Of a stretch of DNA of 12,668 bases, positions 1 to 7,193 are shown in pieces. Position 1 is the first letter of the stretch. Each line of letters starts with the position of its first letter. Under the pieces are notes generated by a model. It did no database searches and was not told where the DNA came from. It was given only the letters and a program-made list of their open reading frames with translations. The DNA is from Polaribacter sp. (GTDB lineage: Bacteria; Bacteroidota; Bacteroidia; Flavobacteriales; Flavobacteriaceae). The stretch is from positions 1 to 12,668 of the forward strand of contig JAQWOW010000306.1 of NCBI GenBank assembly GCA_029245665.1. Direction: 5' to 3'. Position numbers and translations under genes: made by a program.

Positions 1-142
1 AGTAATTGGTGATTTATATGCAGTACCGTATAATTATTAATCTGGGGGTGTTGGTTCTGAAGATGTATTACTTCGATTTGATGGAACAGAATATCGTATT
101 TTTAACAGAAGTTCTTTTGACCAAAATATCGGTTCTTGGGAT

Positions 143-604
143 ATGAGGAGTGTAACTGATATGACTAATATGTTAAGCAATTCTAACATATCTATCGAAA
201 ACTATGATGCTATTTTAAATGGATGGTCTTCAAAAACAAATAAGCAAGGGGTTCGGTTAGGCGCAAATGGTTTAAACTACTGTAATGCTCAATATGCAAG
301 GCAAAGTATTATAGATACCTACGGATGGACAATAATTGATGCTGGTGAATATTGTAGTACTTTAAGCACCGAAGTTTTAGAAAAAACCTCATTTACTATT
401 TCTCCAAACCCTACATCCGATTTTTTATCGATAACTGGCAACCAAAAGCGTGTATCAATATCTATCTACAATCTATTGGGGAAAGAGGTGTTGCCTGAAA
501 GTAACTCCAATAAAGTAAACGTAAAAGCATTGCCAAACGGTATCTATGTAATTCGCATTAGAGAGGGGTTGCAAGAAGTAAGAAAGAAGTTTGTTAAAAA
601 CTAA
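143..604 (+). CDS. C-terminal fragment of a BspA-like repeat surface protein with T9SS type A sorting domain (probably 5'-broken gene)
   Basis: The first in-frame ATG gives 153 residues. The start of the product (SWDMRSVTDMTNML, then ENYDAILNGWSS) matches the last repeat of BspA/DUF285-type leucine-rich surface proteins. The last 75 or so residues (TISPNPTSDFLSI, then NLLGKEV, NGIYVIRI and a basic end) form a T9SS type A sorting domain, which directs secretion and surface attachment. Repeat-like sequence (FNRSSFDQNIGSWD) continues in frame upstream from about 101, but a TAA at 38-40 closes that frame. The other two forward frames also carry stops within the first 31 bases. The product has no signal peptide, which a T9SS cargo needs. 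I infer a gene remnant, or a gene frameshifted near the window edge, rather than a working short gene. The family call is solid; the start and functionality are doubtful. Confidence 0.6.
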   Translation: MRSVTDMTNMLSNSNISIENYDAILNGWSSKTNKQGVRLGANGLNYCNAQYARQSIIDTYGWTIIDAGEYCSTLSTEVLEKTSFTISPNPTSDFLSITGNQKRVSISIYNLLGKEVLPESNSNKVNVKALPNGIYVIRIREGLQEVRKKFVKN

Positions 605-642
605 AGTATTGACAAATCGAATAATAGGCTTCTAATAAATAA

Positions 643-677
643 CACAAAACCTTCCTGCATTGCAAGGAGGTTTTGTG
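643..677 (+). terminator. Hairpin terminator after the BspA-like fragment
   Basis: The outer arms CACAAAACC (643-651) and GGTTTTGTG (669-677) are perfect complements. Inner pairing continues with one wobble and one C/A mismatch, leaving a loop of about five bases. It lies 38 bases after the stop at 604. The T-run sits inside the right arm, so it is not a textbook U-tract, but the A-rich/T-rich arms suit termination on either strand. The rest of 605-986 holds a second hairpin, the tRNA-Leu gene and two facing promoters; no protein gene was seen there. Confidence 0.5.
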
Positions 678-755
678 CATAATAGCACTCACTTTTAATG
701 AATAGTGAATTCTTTTTATAGATATGAAATGACCATCCTACAATTATTGAAATTA

Positions 756-796
756 AAAAACCTCAACGATACGATATTCATATAGATGAGGTTTTT
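756..796 (-). terminator. Terminator of the tRNA-Leu transcript
   Basis: AAAAACCTCA (756-765) and TGAGGTTTTT (787-796) are perfect 10-base inverted repeats around a 21-base loop. Read on the minus strand, the hairpin begins 6 bases past the tRNA 3' end and finishes in a run of T. That is the right position to end the tRNA transcript. Confidence 0.6.
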
Positions 797-801
797 ATTT
801 G

Positions 802-883
802 TACAGGCGGAGAGACTCGAACTCTCACACCTCACGGCACTAGATCCTAAGTCTAGCGTGTCTACCAATTCCACCACGCCTGC
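802..883 (-). tRNA. tRNA-Leu (anticodon UAG)
   Basis: On the minus strand the sequence folds as a class II tRNA of 82 bases. The 7-bp acceptor stem pairs GCAGGCG with CGCCTGT, with G-U as first pair, and the discriminator base is A. The D-arm contains TGGTAGACAC. The anticodon stem CTAGA/TCTAG encloses the loop CTTAGGA, giving anticodon UAG, which reads CUA leucine codons. A short variable arm and the T-loop TTCGAGT follow. The long variable-arm class and A discriminator fit leucine. The 3' CCA is not encoded and would be added after transcription. Confidence 0.93.
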
Positions 884-906
884 AACTTCCTAATTAAATA
901 GGGTTG

Positions 907-936
907 CAAATATAAACAATAGTTACAAACTTCAAA
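907..936 (-). promoter_or_regulatory. Promoter of tRNA-Leu
   Basis: On the minus strand a -33-type TTTG (plus positions 933-936) is followed by 18 bases and then TATATTTG (907-914), an exact Bacteroidota -7 box (TAnnTTTG). The predicted start of transcription is about 17 bases before the mature tRNA 5' end. Confidence 0.5.
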
Positions 937-956
937 GTAGTTCATTATTATTTTTC

Positions 957-964
957 TATTTTTG
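957..964 (+). promoter_or_regulatory. Candidate -7 box of the peptidase operon
   Basis: TATTTTTG matches the Bacteroidota -7 consensus TAnnTTTG and lies 22 bases before the dipeptidase ATG. No convincing -33 TTTG is seen at the expected distance. The box lies inside a small dyad, CTATTT-TTG-AAATAG (956-970), which could be a coincidence of AT-rich DNA or a small operator. Confidence 0.35.
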
Positions 965-986
965 AAATAGAAAAACAAAAAATTAA

Positions 987-2387
987 ATGAACTCCATTCA
1001 ATCGTTTCTAAAAAACCATAAAAATCGACTCATAAATGAGTTGATAGCGTTGCTTAAAATACCGTCTGTAAGTGCAGATTCTGCCTATAAAAAAGACGTC
1101 TTACAAACTGCCGACTTTGTACTAAATAGTCTAAAAAAAGCAGGGTGTGATCATGTAGAAATATGCGAAACTCCTGGGTATCCGATTGTATATGGTGAAA
1201 AGATTATCGATGCAAAATTACCCACAGTTTTAGTCTATGGGCATTATGATGTGCAGCCAGCAGACCCTATTGATTTATGGACTTCTCCTCCTTTTGAACC
1301 GGTTGTTAAAAAAACAGCAATTCATCCTGAAGGGGCCATTTTTGCACGTGGCGCTTGTGATGACAAAGGACAAATGTACATGCATGTAAAAGCAATGGAA
1401 TACATGACGTCCACAGGAAATTTACCTTGTAATGTAAAATTCATGATAGAAGGCGAAGAGGAAATTGGTTCTGAAAGCCTGGCTTGGTTTGTGCCAAGAA
1501 ACAAAGAAAAATTAGCCAATGACGTTATTTTAATTTCTGACACTGGCATGATTGCCAATAACATTCCCTCTATAACCACAGGTTTGCGTGGCTTGAGCTA
1601 TGTTGAAGTTGAAGTTACAGGTCCGAACAGGGATTTACATTCTGGTCTGTATGGAGGTGCCGTTGCGAACCCTATTACTATTTTAACAAAAATGATTGCT
1701 TCTTTGCATGATGAAAATAATTACATTACCATTCCTGGTTTTTATGATGCCGTTGAAGAACTCTCTAAAGAGGAAAGAGCAGCAATGGGCAGAGCTCCTT
1801 TTTCAGAAGAGGATTATAAGGAAGCATTGCAAATAAAGGCTACTTATGGGGAAAAAGGATATACGACTAACGAAAGAAATTCTATAAGACCAACACTAGA
1901 TGTCAACGGAATTTGGGGAGGGTACACTGGCGAAGGGGCAAAAACAGTTATAGCAAGTAAAGCATCTGCAAAAATCTCTATGCGTTTGGTACCCAACCAA
2001 GATTGGAAAGAGATTACGCAGTTGTTTAAAAATCATTTTGAAAAAATTGCACCAAAAGCTGTTTCTGTAAAGGTAACACCACACCATGGCGGGCAAGGCT
2101 ATGTAACACCCATAGATACGATTGCCTACAAAGCCGCAAGTAAGGCTTATGAAACTACCTTTGAAAAAACACCTATTCCACAGCGAAGTGGCGGAAGCAT
2201 TCCTATTGTTGCTTTGTTTGAAAAAGAACTAAAAAGCAAAACTATTTTAATGGGTTTTGGATTAGATTCGGATGCCATTCACTCACCTAATGAACATTTT
2301 GGTATCTGGAATTACTTGAAAGGGATTGAAACCATTCCTTATTTTTATCAGTATTTCACAGAGTTATCAACTAAAAAAACCAATTAA
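987..2387 (+). CDS. M20 family dipeptidase (zinc peptidase)
   Basis: This 466-residue protein hydrolyses dipeptides, probably in the cytoplasm, since no signal peptide is present. The M20 two-metal site is complete: H86 and D88 in GHYDVQPAD, bridging D125 in RGACDDKG, catalytic E158 and metal ligand E159 in EGEEEIGS, D185 in SDTG, and H432 in HSPNEH near the C-terminus. The segment from about 195 to 370 is the dimerisation or lid domain typical of carnosinase-like and PepV-like enzymes (GLRGLSYVEVEV, DLHSGLYGG). Length is normal for the family. The start fits a -7 box 22 bases upstream, and the N-terminal helix (SFLKNHKNRLINELIALLKIPSVS) is a standard M20 beginning. It is the first gene of a three-gene peptidase cluster, 10 bases before the S9 peptidase. 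Exact substrate specificity cannot be read from the sequence. Confidence 0.93.
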   Translation: MNSIQSFLKNHKNRLINELIALLKIPSVSADSAYKKDVLQTADFVLNSLKKAGCDHVEICETPGYPIVYGEKIIDAKLPTVLVYGHYDVQPADPIDLWTSPPFEPVVKKTAIHPEGAIFARGACDDKGQMYMHVKAMEYMTSTGNLPCNVKFMIEGEEEIGSESLAWFVPRNKEKLANDVILISDTGMIANNIPSITTGLRGLSYVEVEVTGPNRDLHSGLYGGAVANPITILTKMIASLHDENNYITIPGFYDAVEELSKEERAAMGRAPFSEEDYKEALQIKATYGEKGYTTNERNSIRPTLDVNGIWGGYTGEGAKTVIASKASAKISMRLVPNQDWKEITQLFKNHFEKIAPKAVSVKVTPHHGGQGYVTPIDTIAYKAASKAYETTFEKTPIPQRSGGSIPIVALFEKELKSKTILMGFGLDSDAIHSPNEHFGIWNYLKGIETIPYFYQYFTELSTKKTN

Positions 2388-2397
2388 AACTGAACAG

Positions 2398-4719
2398 ATG
2401 AAAGCGCTTATTTTAAAAAATACCTCCCTTTTTGTTTTATTACTATTGGCAATCAGTTGTTCTAAAAAGCAAAAACAATTTACCCTTTTAGAATATGAAA
2501 CCGCTGCAAAACATATGGATAGTGATTTATATAACTTGATCTACAATCAAGTTAATGGAAGCCGTTTTGTTGGAAAAAACAATTTAATCTACACTACGAA
2601 TAGTAAAGAGGGGAAAAAATTTATTTTCGTAAATACGGTTTCAAAAACAAAAAAAGCAGCCTTTGATCATCAAAAATTAGCAGCAGCCTTGTCTAAAGAA
2701 TTGGAGATCAAAATTAAGGCTTCAGAGTTGCCAATCTATTCCGTTTCTCTTTCTGATGATTTAAAAACACTAAATTTCATGGCAAACAGGCAAAAATACG
2801 TGTGCAATTTAGAGGAGTATTCACTTACCAAGATCATTTCAAAATTTGACAGAGCGTATCGCAATGAACACATTTCTCCTAATGGGAAATTAGCTGCATA
2901 TATCAATCAATACAATCTTTGGATTCGTGATTTAGAAACTGGTAAAAGAACCCAAATTACCTTTGATGGTGAAGAAGATTACGGCTATGCAACGAATAAT
3001 GCAGGCTGGATTAAAAGCGATGGCGCAGTTTTAAAATGGGCTCCAAATTCTGATAAAATTGCAACATTTCAACAAGACGCTCGAGGGGTTGGTATGATGT
3101 ATGTAACCTCGAGCAATGTTGGACATCCAAAGTTAGAAGCATGGAAACATCCTTTGCCAGGAGATGCTAAAATCTTTACAATTGAGCGGGTTATTATTCA
3201 TCTAGGAAAACAGCCAAAAACAGTGCGTTTAAAAATGGATAAAGACTTTCAAAGAGGGTCTACAACAGATCATATTGCAAACAGGAATAACGAATTATTA
3301 GATGCTCAGTGGAATAAAGAAGGAACACAATTCGCTTTTGTTTCAGGCTCTAGAGATCATAAAATTGCTCATTTACAAATAGCTGACACCAAAACAGGGG
3401 TTGTAAAATCGATTCACAAAGAAGAAGTGGATACTTATTACGAATCTGGTGTAAAAACTGAAAACTGGCGTGTTTTATTTGACTCTAATGAGTTTATTTG
3501 GTATTCAGAAAAATCAAACTGGGGACATATATACTTGTATGATTTGACAACTAAAAAATTAAAAAATCAAATTACCTCTGGAGATTGGATTGTGAAACAA
3601 ATTAAACATATTGACACAAAAAATAGAGAAATTTATTTTAGTGCTGGTGGAAAAGAAAAAGGAAACCCGTATCACGATTACTTTTACAAAGTGAATTTTG
3701 AGGGTTCTAATTTGATCAATTTAACGCCGTCTAAAGGGACCCATAAAGTGGTTTTTTCAGACGACAATGCGCTTTTATTGGATACCTACTCTACGACTAG
3801 CAATCCTCCTATTACCGTTGTAAGAAATGGAAATGGTGAGAAAATAATGGAGTTAGAAAGGTCAGATATTTCTGAACTAAAAGCAAGAAATTGGCAAGAA
3901 CCTGTTGAATTCTCTGTGAAAGCTAGAGATGAGAAAACAGCCTTATACGGCATTATGTGTCTGCCAAGTAAATATGACGAGCGTAAAAAATATCCTGTTT
4001 TGAATTATATTTATCCGGGGCCACAGTCTGGTAGTGTTGGTGAGTATGGTTTTAGGGTTATTTGGAGAGATTTTCAAGCCCTTGCAGAATTGGGGTTTGT
4101 GGTGGTTGCAGTTGATGCAATGGGAACTCCGATGCGCTCGAAATCTTTTCACGATGCATATTACGGAAATATGGGTGACAATGGCTTGCCCGATAATATA
4201 ACAACCATCAAACAATTGGCACAGAAATACAAAGGAATGGATCTTGAACGGATTGGAATTTGGGGCCATTCAGGTGGGGGATTTGCTTCTACAAGAGCCG
4301 TTTTTGCGTATCCAGAATTTTATGATGTTGCAGTGTCTGGTGCTGGAAATCACGACAACAGAAATTATGAAGCAGATTGGGGTGAAAAATGGCAAGGCCT
4401 TTTAGTAGACGGAAATATGGAAGGCAAAACCGATGGAACCACAAATTACGACAACCAAGCAAATCAATTAATTGCCAAAAATTTACAAGGAAAATTATTG
4501 ATTACACATGGTACTATGGACGATAATGTTCCGCCATCCAATACCATGTTGGTTGTGGAGGCACTGATTAAAGCAAACAAAGATTTCGATATGATATTGT
4601 TTCCAAATAAAAGACATGGGTATGGAAATATGACAAAATATATGACTCGAAAACGGTGGGATTATTTTGTAACACACCTTCTAAATGCTAAGCCTCCAAA
4701 AGGGTTTCAATTAAAATAA
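2398..4719 (+). CDS. S9 family peptidase, DPP-IV-like lipoprotein
   Basis: I chose ATG 2398 (773 residues) because it gives a lipoprotein signal, KALILKNTSLFVLLLLAISC, with lipid-modified C21. The longer in-frame start at 2326 lies inside the M20 gene. A beta-propeller (about 80-500) precedes an alpha/beta-hydrolase peptidase domain (about 502-773). The catalytic triad is S625 in GHSGGG, D708 in HGTMDDNV and H740 in KRHGY. The family removes dipeptides from peptide N-termini. The DWVYEEE segment that in DPP-IV grips the substrate amino terminus is replaced by GWIKSDG before LKWAPN, so strict DPP-IV specificity is doubtful. The enzyme probably sits on the periplasmic side of an envelope membrane. 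The gene follows the dipeptidase by 10 bases and precedes the M1 aminopeptidase by 4, so all three are likely co-transcribed. Confidence 0.9.
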   Translation: MKALILKNTSLFVLLLLAISCSKKQKQFTLLEYETAAKHMDSDLYNLIYNQVNGSRFVGKNNLIYTTNSKEGKKFIFVNTVSKTKKAAFDHQKLAAALSKELEIKIKASELPIYSVSLSDDLKTLNFMANRQKYVCNLEEYSLTKIISKFDRAYRNEHISPNGKLAAYINQYNLWIRDLETGKRTQITFDGEEDYGYATNNAGWIKSDGAVLKWAPNSDKIATFQQDARGVGMMYVTSSNVGHPKLEAWKHPLPGDAKIFTIERVIIHLGKQPKTVRLKMDKDFQRGSTTDHIANRNNELLDAQWNKEGTQFAFVSGSRDHKIAHLQIADTKTGVVKSIHKEEVDTYYESGVKTENWRVLFDSNEFIWYSEKSNWGHIYLYDLTTKKLKNQITSGDWIVKQIKHIDTKNREIYFSAGGKEKGNPYHDYFYKVNFEGSNLINLTPSKGTHKVVFSDDNALLLDTYSTTSNPPITVVRNGNGEKIMELERSDISELKARNWQEPVEFSVKARDEKTALYGIMCLPSKYDERKKYPVLNYIYPGPQSGSVGEYGFRVIWRDFQALAELGFVVVAVDAMGTPMRSKSFHDAYYGNMGDNGLPDNITTIKQLAQKYKGMDLERIGIWGHSGGGFASTRAVFAYPEFYDVAVSGAGNHDNRNYEADWGEKWQGLLVDGNMEGKTDGTTNYDNQANQLIAKNLQGKLLITHGTMDDNVPPSNTMLVVEALIKANKDFDMILFPNKRHGYGNMTKYMTRKRWDYFVTHLLNAKPPKGFQLK

Positions 4720-4723
4720 AGAG

Positions 4724-6367
4724 ATGAAAAATACTTTTTTAATACTGTTGTTGTTTATAGGAGTACTACCGATAAAAGCACAAGATTTATTTGATGAAAA
4801 AGAAAGCTTCACCAAACAAGACTCTTTAAGGGGAAGCATCACTGCAGCCCGTATTTGGTGGGATTTAACCTATTATCATTTGGAGGTAGAAGTAATACCT
4901 GATGCTAAGTTTATTTCAGGGAAAAACACAATTAAATATACTGTTTTAAAGGAATATCAAACCCTGCAAATTGATTTACAAACCCCTTTAAAAATCACAA
5001 AAGTCACTCAAAACGGAAAAGAATTAAAGGTCATAAACCAAGGGAATGCTCATTTTATACAACTCCTAAAAAAACAGCAAGTAGGGAATACAGAAAGTAT
5101 CGTTGTGCACTATCAGGGAAACCCCAAAGAGGCGATACGTGCGCCTTGGGATGGGGGTTTTTCATGGAAAAAAGATGCCAACGGAAATCATTTTATAGCC
5201 ACTTCTTGTCAGGGCTTGGGAGCAAGTGTTTGGTGGCCCTGTAAAGACCACATGTATGACGAAGTAGAAAATATGGATATGAGTGTTACGGTTCCTCATA
5301 ATTTGATGGACGTCTCTAACGGAAAACTCAAAAAAGTGATCGATAACGGTGCAACAAAAACCTATCATTGGACGGTAAAAAACCCTATTAACAATTACGG
5401 TGTGAATATAAACATTGGAGATTACACCCATTTTTCTGAAGTTTTTAAAGGCGAAAAAGGGAATTTAGACATGGATTATTATGTGTTAAAAGACAACCTT
5501 AAAAAAGCCAAAAAACAATTTAAAGATGCCCCAAAAATGATGAAAGCTTTTGAGTATTGGTTTGGTCCTTACCCTTTCTATGAGGATGGTTATAAATTGG
5601 TAGAAGTTCCTTATCTAGGAATGGAACACCAAAGCTCTGTAACCTATGGCAATAAATACAAACAAGGCTATTTAGGTCGTGATTTGTCTGATACTGGCTG
5701 GGGTTTAAAATTCGATTTCATCATTATTCATGAATCTGGTCATGAGTGGTTTGCAAATAACATTACCCATAAAGACATTGCCGATATGTGGATTCATGAG
5801 AGTTTTACCAACTATTCTGAAAGCTTGTTTTTAGAGTATTATTATGGGAAAAAAGCGGCATCAGAATACGTTATTGGTACCCGAAAAGGTATTGAAAATA
5901 AGAAACCTATAATTGGCCATTACAATGTAAATAAACGAGGGTCTGGTGATATGTACTCAAAAGGGGGCAATTTATTACATACCCTAAGACAATTGGTTGA
6001 TACTGATGAAAATTGGAGACAAATTTTGAGAAAAATGAATCGTGTTTTTTACCATCAAACGGTTGCAACTTTTCAAATAGAAAGTTTTCTTAGTAAAGAA
6101 ATAGGGATTGATTTAACAACTATTTTTAATCAATATCTTAGAGATATAAGAATCCCAACTCTAGAGTATCAGCTTAAAAATAGTGTTTTAAGGTATCGAT
6201 GGACAAATGTAGTAGAGGGTTTTAAAATGCCTTTAAAAGTTTTTATCAATAAGAATCCAACCTGGATTTATCCGACCTCAAAAATTCAATCAAAAACTTT
6301 ATCCGAAAAGAAATCAACTTTTAAAATAGACCCCAACTTTTATGTTTACTCAAAAAGTATAAAATAA
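4724..6367 (+). CDS. M1 family zinc aminopeptidase, secreted, short form
   Basis: This 547-residue protein has a cleavable signal peptide (MKNTFLILLLFIGVLPIKA, then QDLF), so it acts in or beyond the periplasm. An N-terminal beta domain (about 45-230) is followed by the thermolysin-like catalytic domain. That domain holds the exopeptidase motif GMEHQ (299-303), the zinc site H336-E337-x-x-H340 followed 18 residues later by E359, and a likely catalytic Y411 in MYSKGG. These are the full set of M1 residues; GMEHQ replaces the common GAMEN. Only about 70 residues follow the catalytic helical part, so the long C-terminal helical domain of larger M1 enzymes is missing. Compact M1 proteins of this size are seen in Bacteroidota. 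It would trim single amino acids from peptides, complementing the S9 and M20 enzymes upstream. The ATG follows the S9 stop by 4 bases, with AAAGAG just before it. Confidence 0.92.
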   Translation: MKNTFLILLLFIGVLPIKAQDLFDEKESFTKQDSLRGSITAARIWWDLTYYHLEVEVIPDAKFISGKNTIKYTVLKEYQTLQIDLQTPLKITKVTQNGKELKVINQGNAHFIQLLKKQQVGNTESIVVHYQGNPKEAIRAPWDGGFSWKKDANGNHFIATSCQGLGASVWWPCKDHMYDEVENMDMSVTVPHNLMDVSNGKLKKVIDNGATKTYHWTVKNPINNYGVNINIGDYTHFSEVFKGEKGNLDMDYYVLKDNLKKAKKQFKDAPKMMKAFEYWFGPYPFYEDGYKLVEVPYLGMEHQSSVTYGNKYKQGYLGRDLSDTGWGLKFDFIIIHESGHEWFANNITHKDIADMWIHESFTNYSESLFLEYYYGKKAASEYVIGTRKGIENKKPIIGHYNVNKRGSGDMYSKGGNLLHTLRQLVDTDENWRQILRKMNRVFYHQTVATFQIESFLSKEIGIDLTTIFNQYLRDIRIPTLEYQLKNSVLRYRWTNVVEGFKMPLKVFINKNPTWIYPTSKIQSKTLSEKKSTFKIDPNFYVYSKSIK

Positions 6368-6460
6368 GTCGTTTTCTGTTTTTTACAACAGCTGTTTTAA
6401 GGCACTTTGATACAAGAAATTTTTCTCATTAAATACTGTTTTTCTAAGGATAAAAAAAAC

Positions 6461-6549
6461 ATGCGTTCGTGATTGAAGCGTTTGTTTGAGCTCTTTTTGA
6501 AAAATGAAAAAAAGCGAGTGCGAAAAGCAAGACCCAAAGGGGAATGCCC
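6461..6549. repeat. Putative dispersed Bacteroidota intergenic repeat, structured
   Basis: This block fills half of the gap between the convergent M1 and phnA-like genes. In order (plus strand) it shows GCGTTCGTGATTGAAGCG, an A/T hairpin (GCTCTTTTT 6490-6498 pairing with AAAAAAAGC 6507-6515, one mismatch), GCGAGTGCGAAAAGCAAGACCC, and GGGGAATGCCC. From memory this module order resembles a repeat family common between flavobacterial genes, with forms like GCGTTAGGGATTGAAGCG and AAAGCCCGACCC. No second copy lies in this window, so the repeat status rests on recall. It may serve as terminator for both flanking genes. No other feature was found in 6368-6555. Confidence 0.4.
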
Positions 6550-6555
6550 AAAACA

Positions 6556-7152
6556 TTACTCTTTTTCTGCCATTTTTTTCACGTAATCTGTGATGATTAC
6601 AATTTGAGTAGGCCCAATTTTACCTTCTATGTATTTTGCGTTTTCATGATCTAAAGAAATCCTTCGAACCGCTGTTCCTTGTTTGGCAACCATGCTCGAT
6701 CCTTTCACCTTTAAATCTTTAATTAACACAACACTATCTCCTGCTTTTAGAACAGCACCATTGGCGTCTCTGTGAATTATTTTCTCACTTTCATCTAAAT
6801 GATCTCCAGATTCTTTTGCAAACCGTAAATCGGCATCTTCTAAATACATCATGTCTAATAAATCTTTTGGCCAACCTTCATTTTTCAAACGAGATAACAT
6901 TCTCCAAGCAACTACCTTTACAGCTCTATATTCACTCCACATAGCATCGTTTAAACAACGCCAATGATTTACATCTAAATCATCTTCGCAATTCAGTTGA
7001 GCTATGCAAATAGTACAGGCCAATAAACTACCATCTACTCCGCCTCCACCGGTTGAGCTTGGTTTTACTTCATAGATAGATAGCGCCTCTTTTGAAGTGC
7101 ATAATTCACATTGATTGCCACTTCTATTTTCTAAATCTTGTGCTAAACTCAT
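6556..7152 (-). CDS. PhnA domain-containing zinc-ribbon protein (YjdM-like)
   Basis: The protein has 198 residues. An N-terminal zinc ribbon carries C15-x2-C18 (CELC) and C46-x2-C49 (CTIC). The C-terminal 60 or so residues (DSVVLIKDLKVKGSS, GTAVRRI, IEGKIGPTQIVI) are the PhnA/YjdM domain. E. coli YjdM is about 110 residues; here about 80 residues, rich in W, L and acids, are inserted between the two parts. Despite the old name, a direct role in phosphonate breakdown is not established, so I assign no reaction. It lies 41 bases downstream of ade on the same strand and may share its transcript. TACTTTTG (7176-7183, minus strand) is a -7-like box 23 bases before the ATG, which could give it its own promoter; the -33 element is not visible. 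Confidence 0.85.
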   Translation of the reverse strand: MSLAQDLENRSGNQCELCTSKEALSIYEVKPSSTGGGGVDGSLLACTICIAQLNCEDDLDVNHWRCLNDAMWSEYRAVKVVAWRMLSRLKNEGWPKDLLDMMYLEDADLRFAKESGDHLDESEKIIHRDANGAVLKAGDSVVLIKDLKVKGSSMVAKQGTAVRRISLDHENAKYIEGKIGPTQIVIITDYVKKMAEKE

Positions 7153-7193
7153 GTTCTTTTTTAGATTGGTATTGGCAAAAGTAAGGTTTCTTT

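Noticed and set aside
2326..2397. Longer in-frame start for the S9 peptidase at 2326
   Set aside because: It would overlap the M20 gene by 62 bases and bury the lipoprotein signal peptide that starts exactly at 2398.
3943..4269. Minus-strand open frame of 108 codons inside the S9 gene, and similar antisense frames elsewhere
   Set aside because: They lie wholly within strongly supported genes, show no domain or motif, and are explained by the codon composition of the real gene.
6376..6396. CTGTT/AACAG hairpin and the palindrome AACAGCTGTT after the M1 gene as a terminator
   Set aside because: The stem is only 5 bp, the palindrome has no loop, and no proper T-tract follows.
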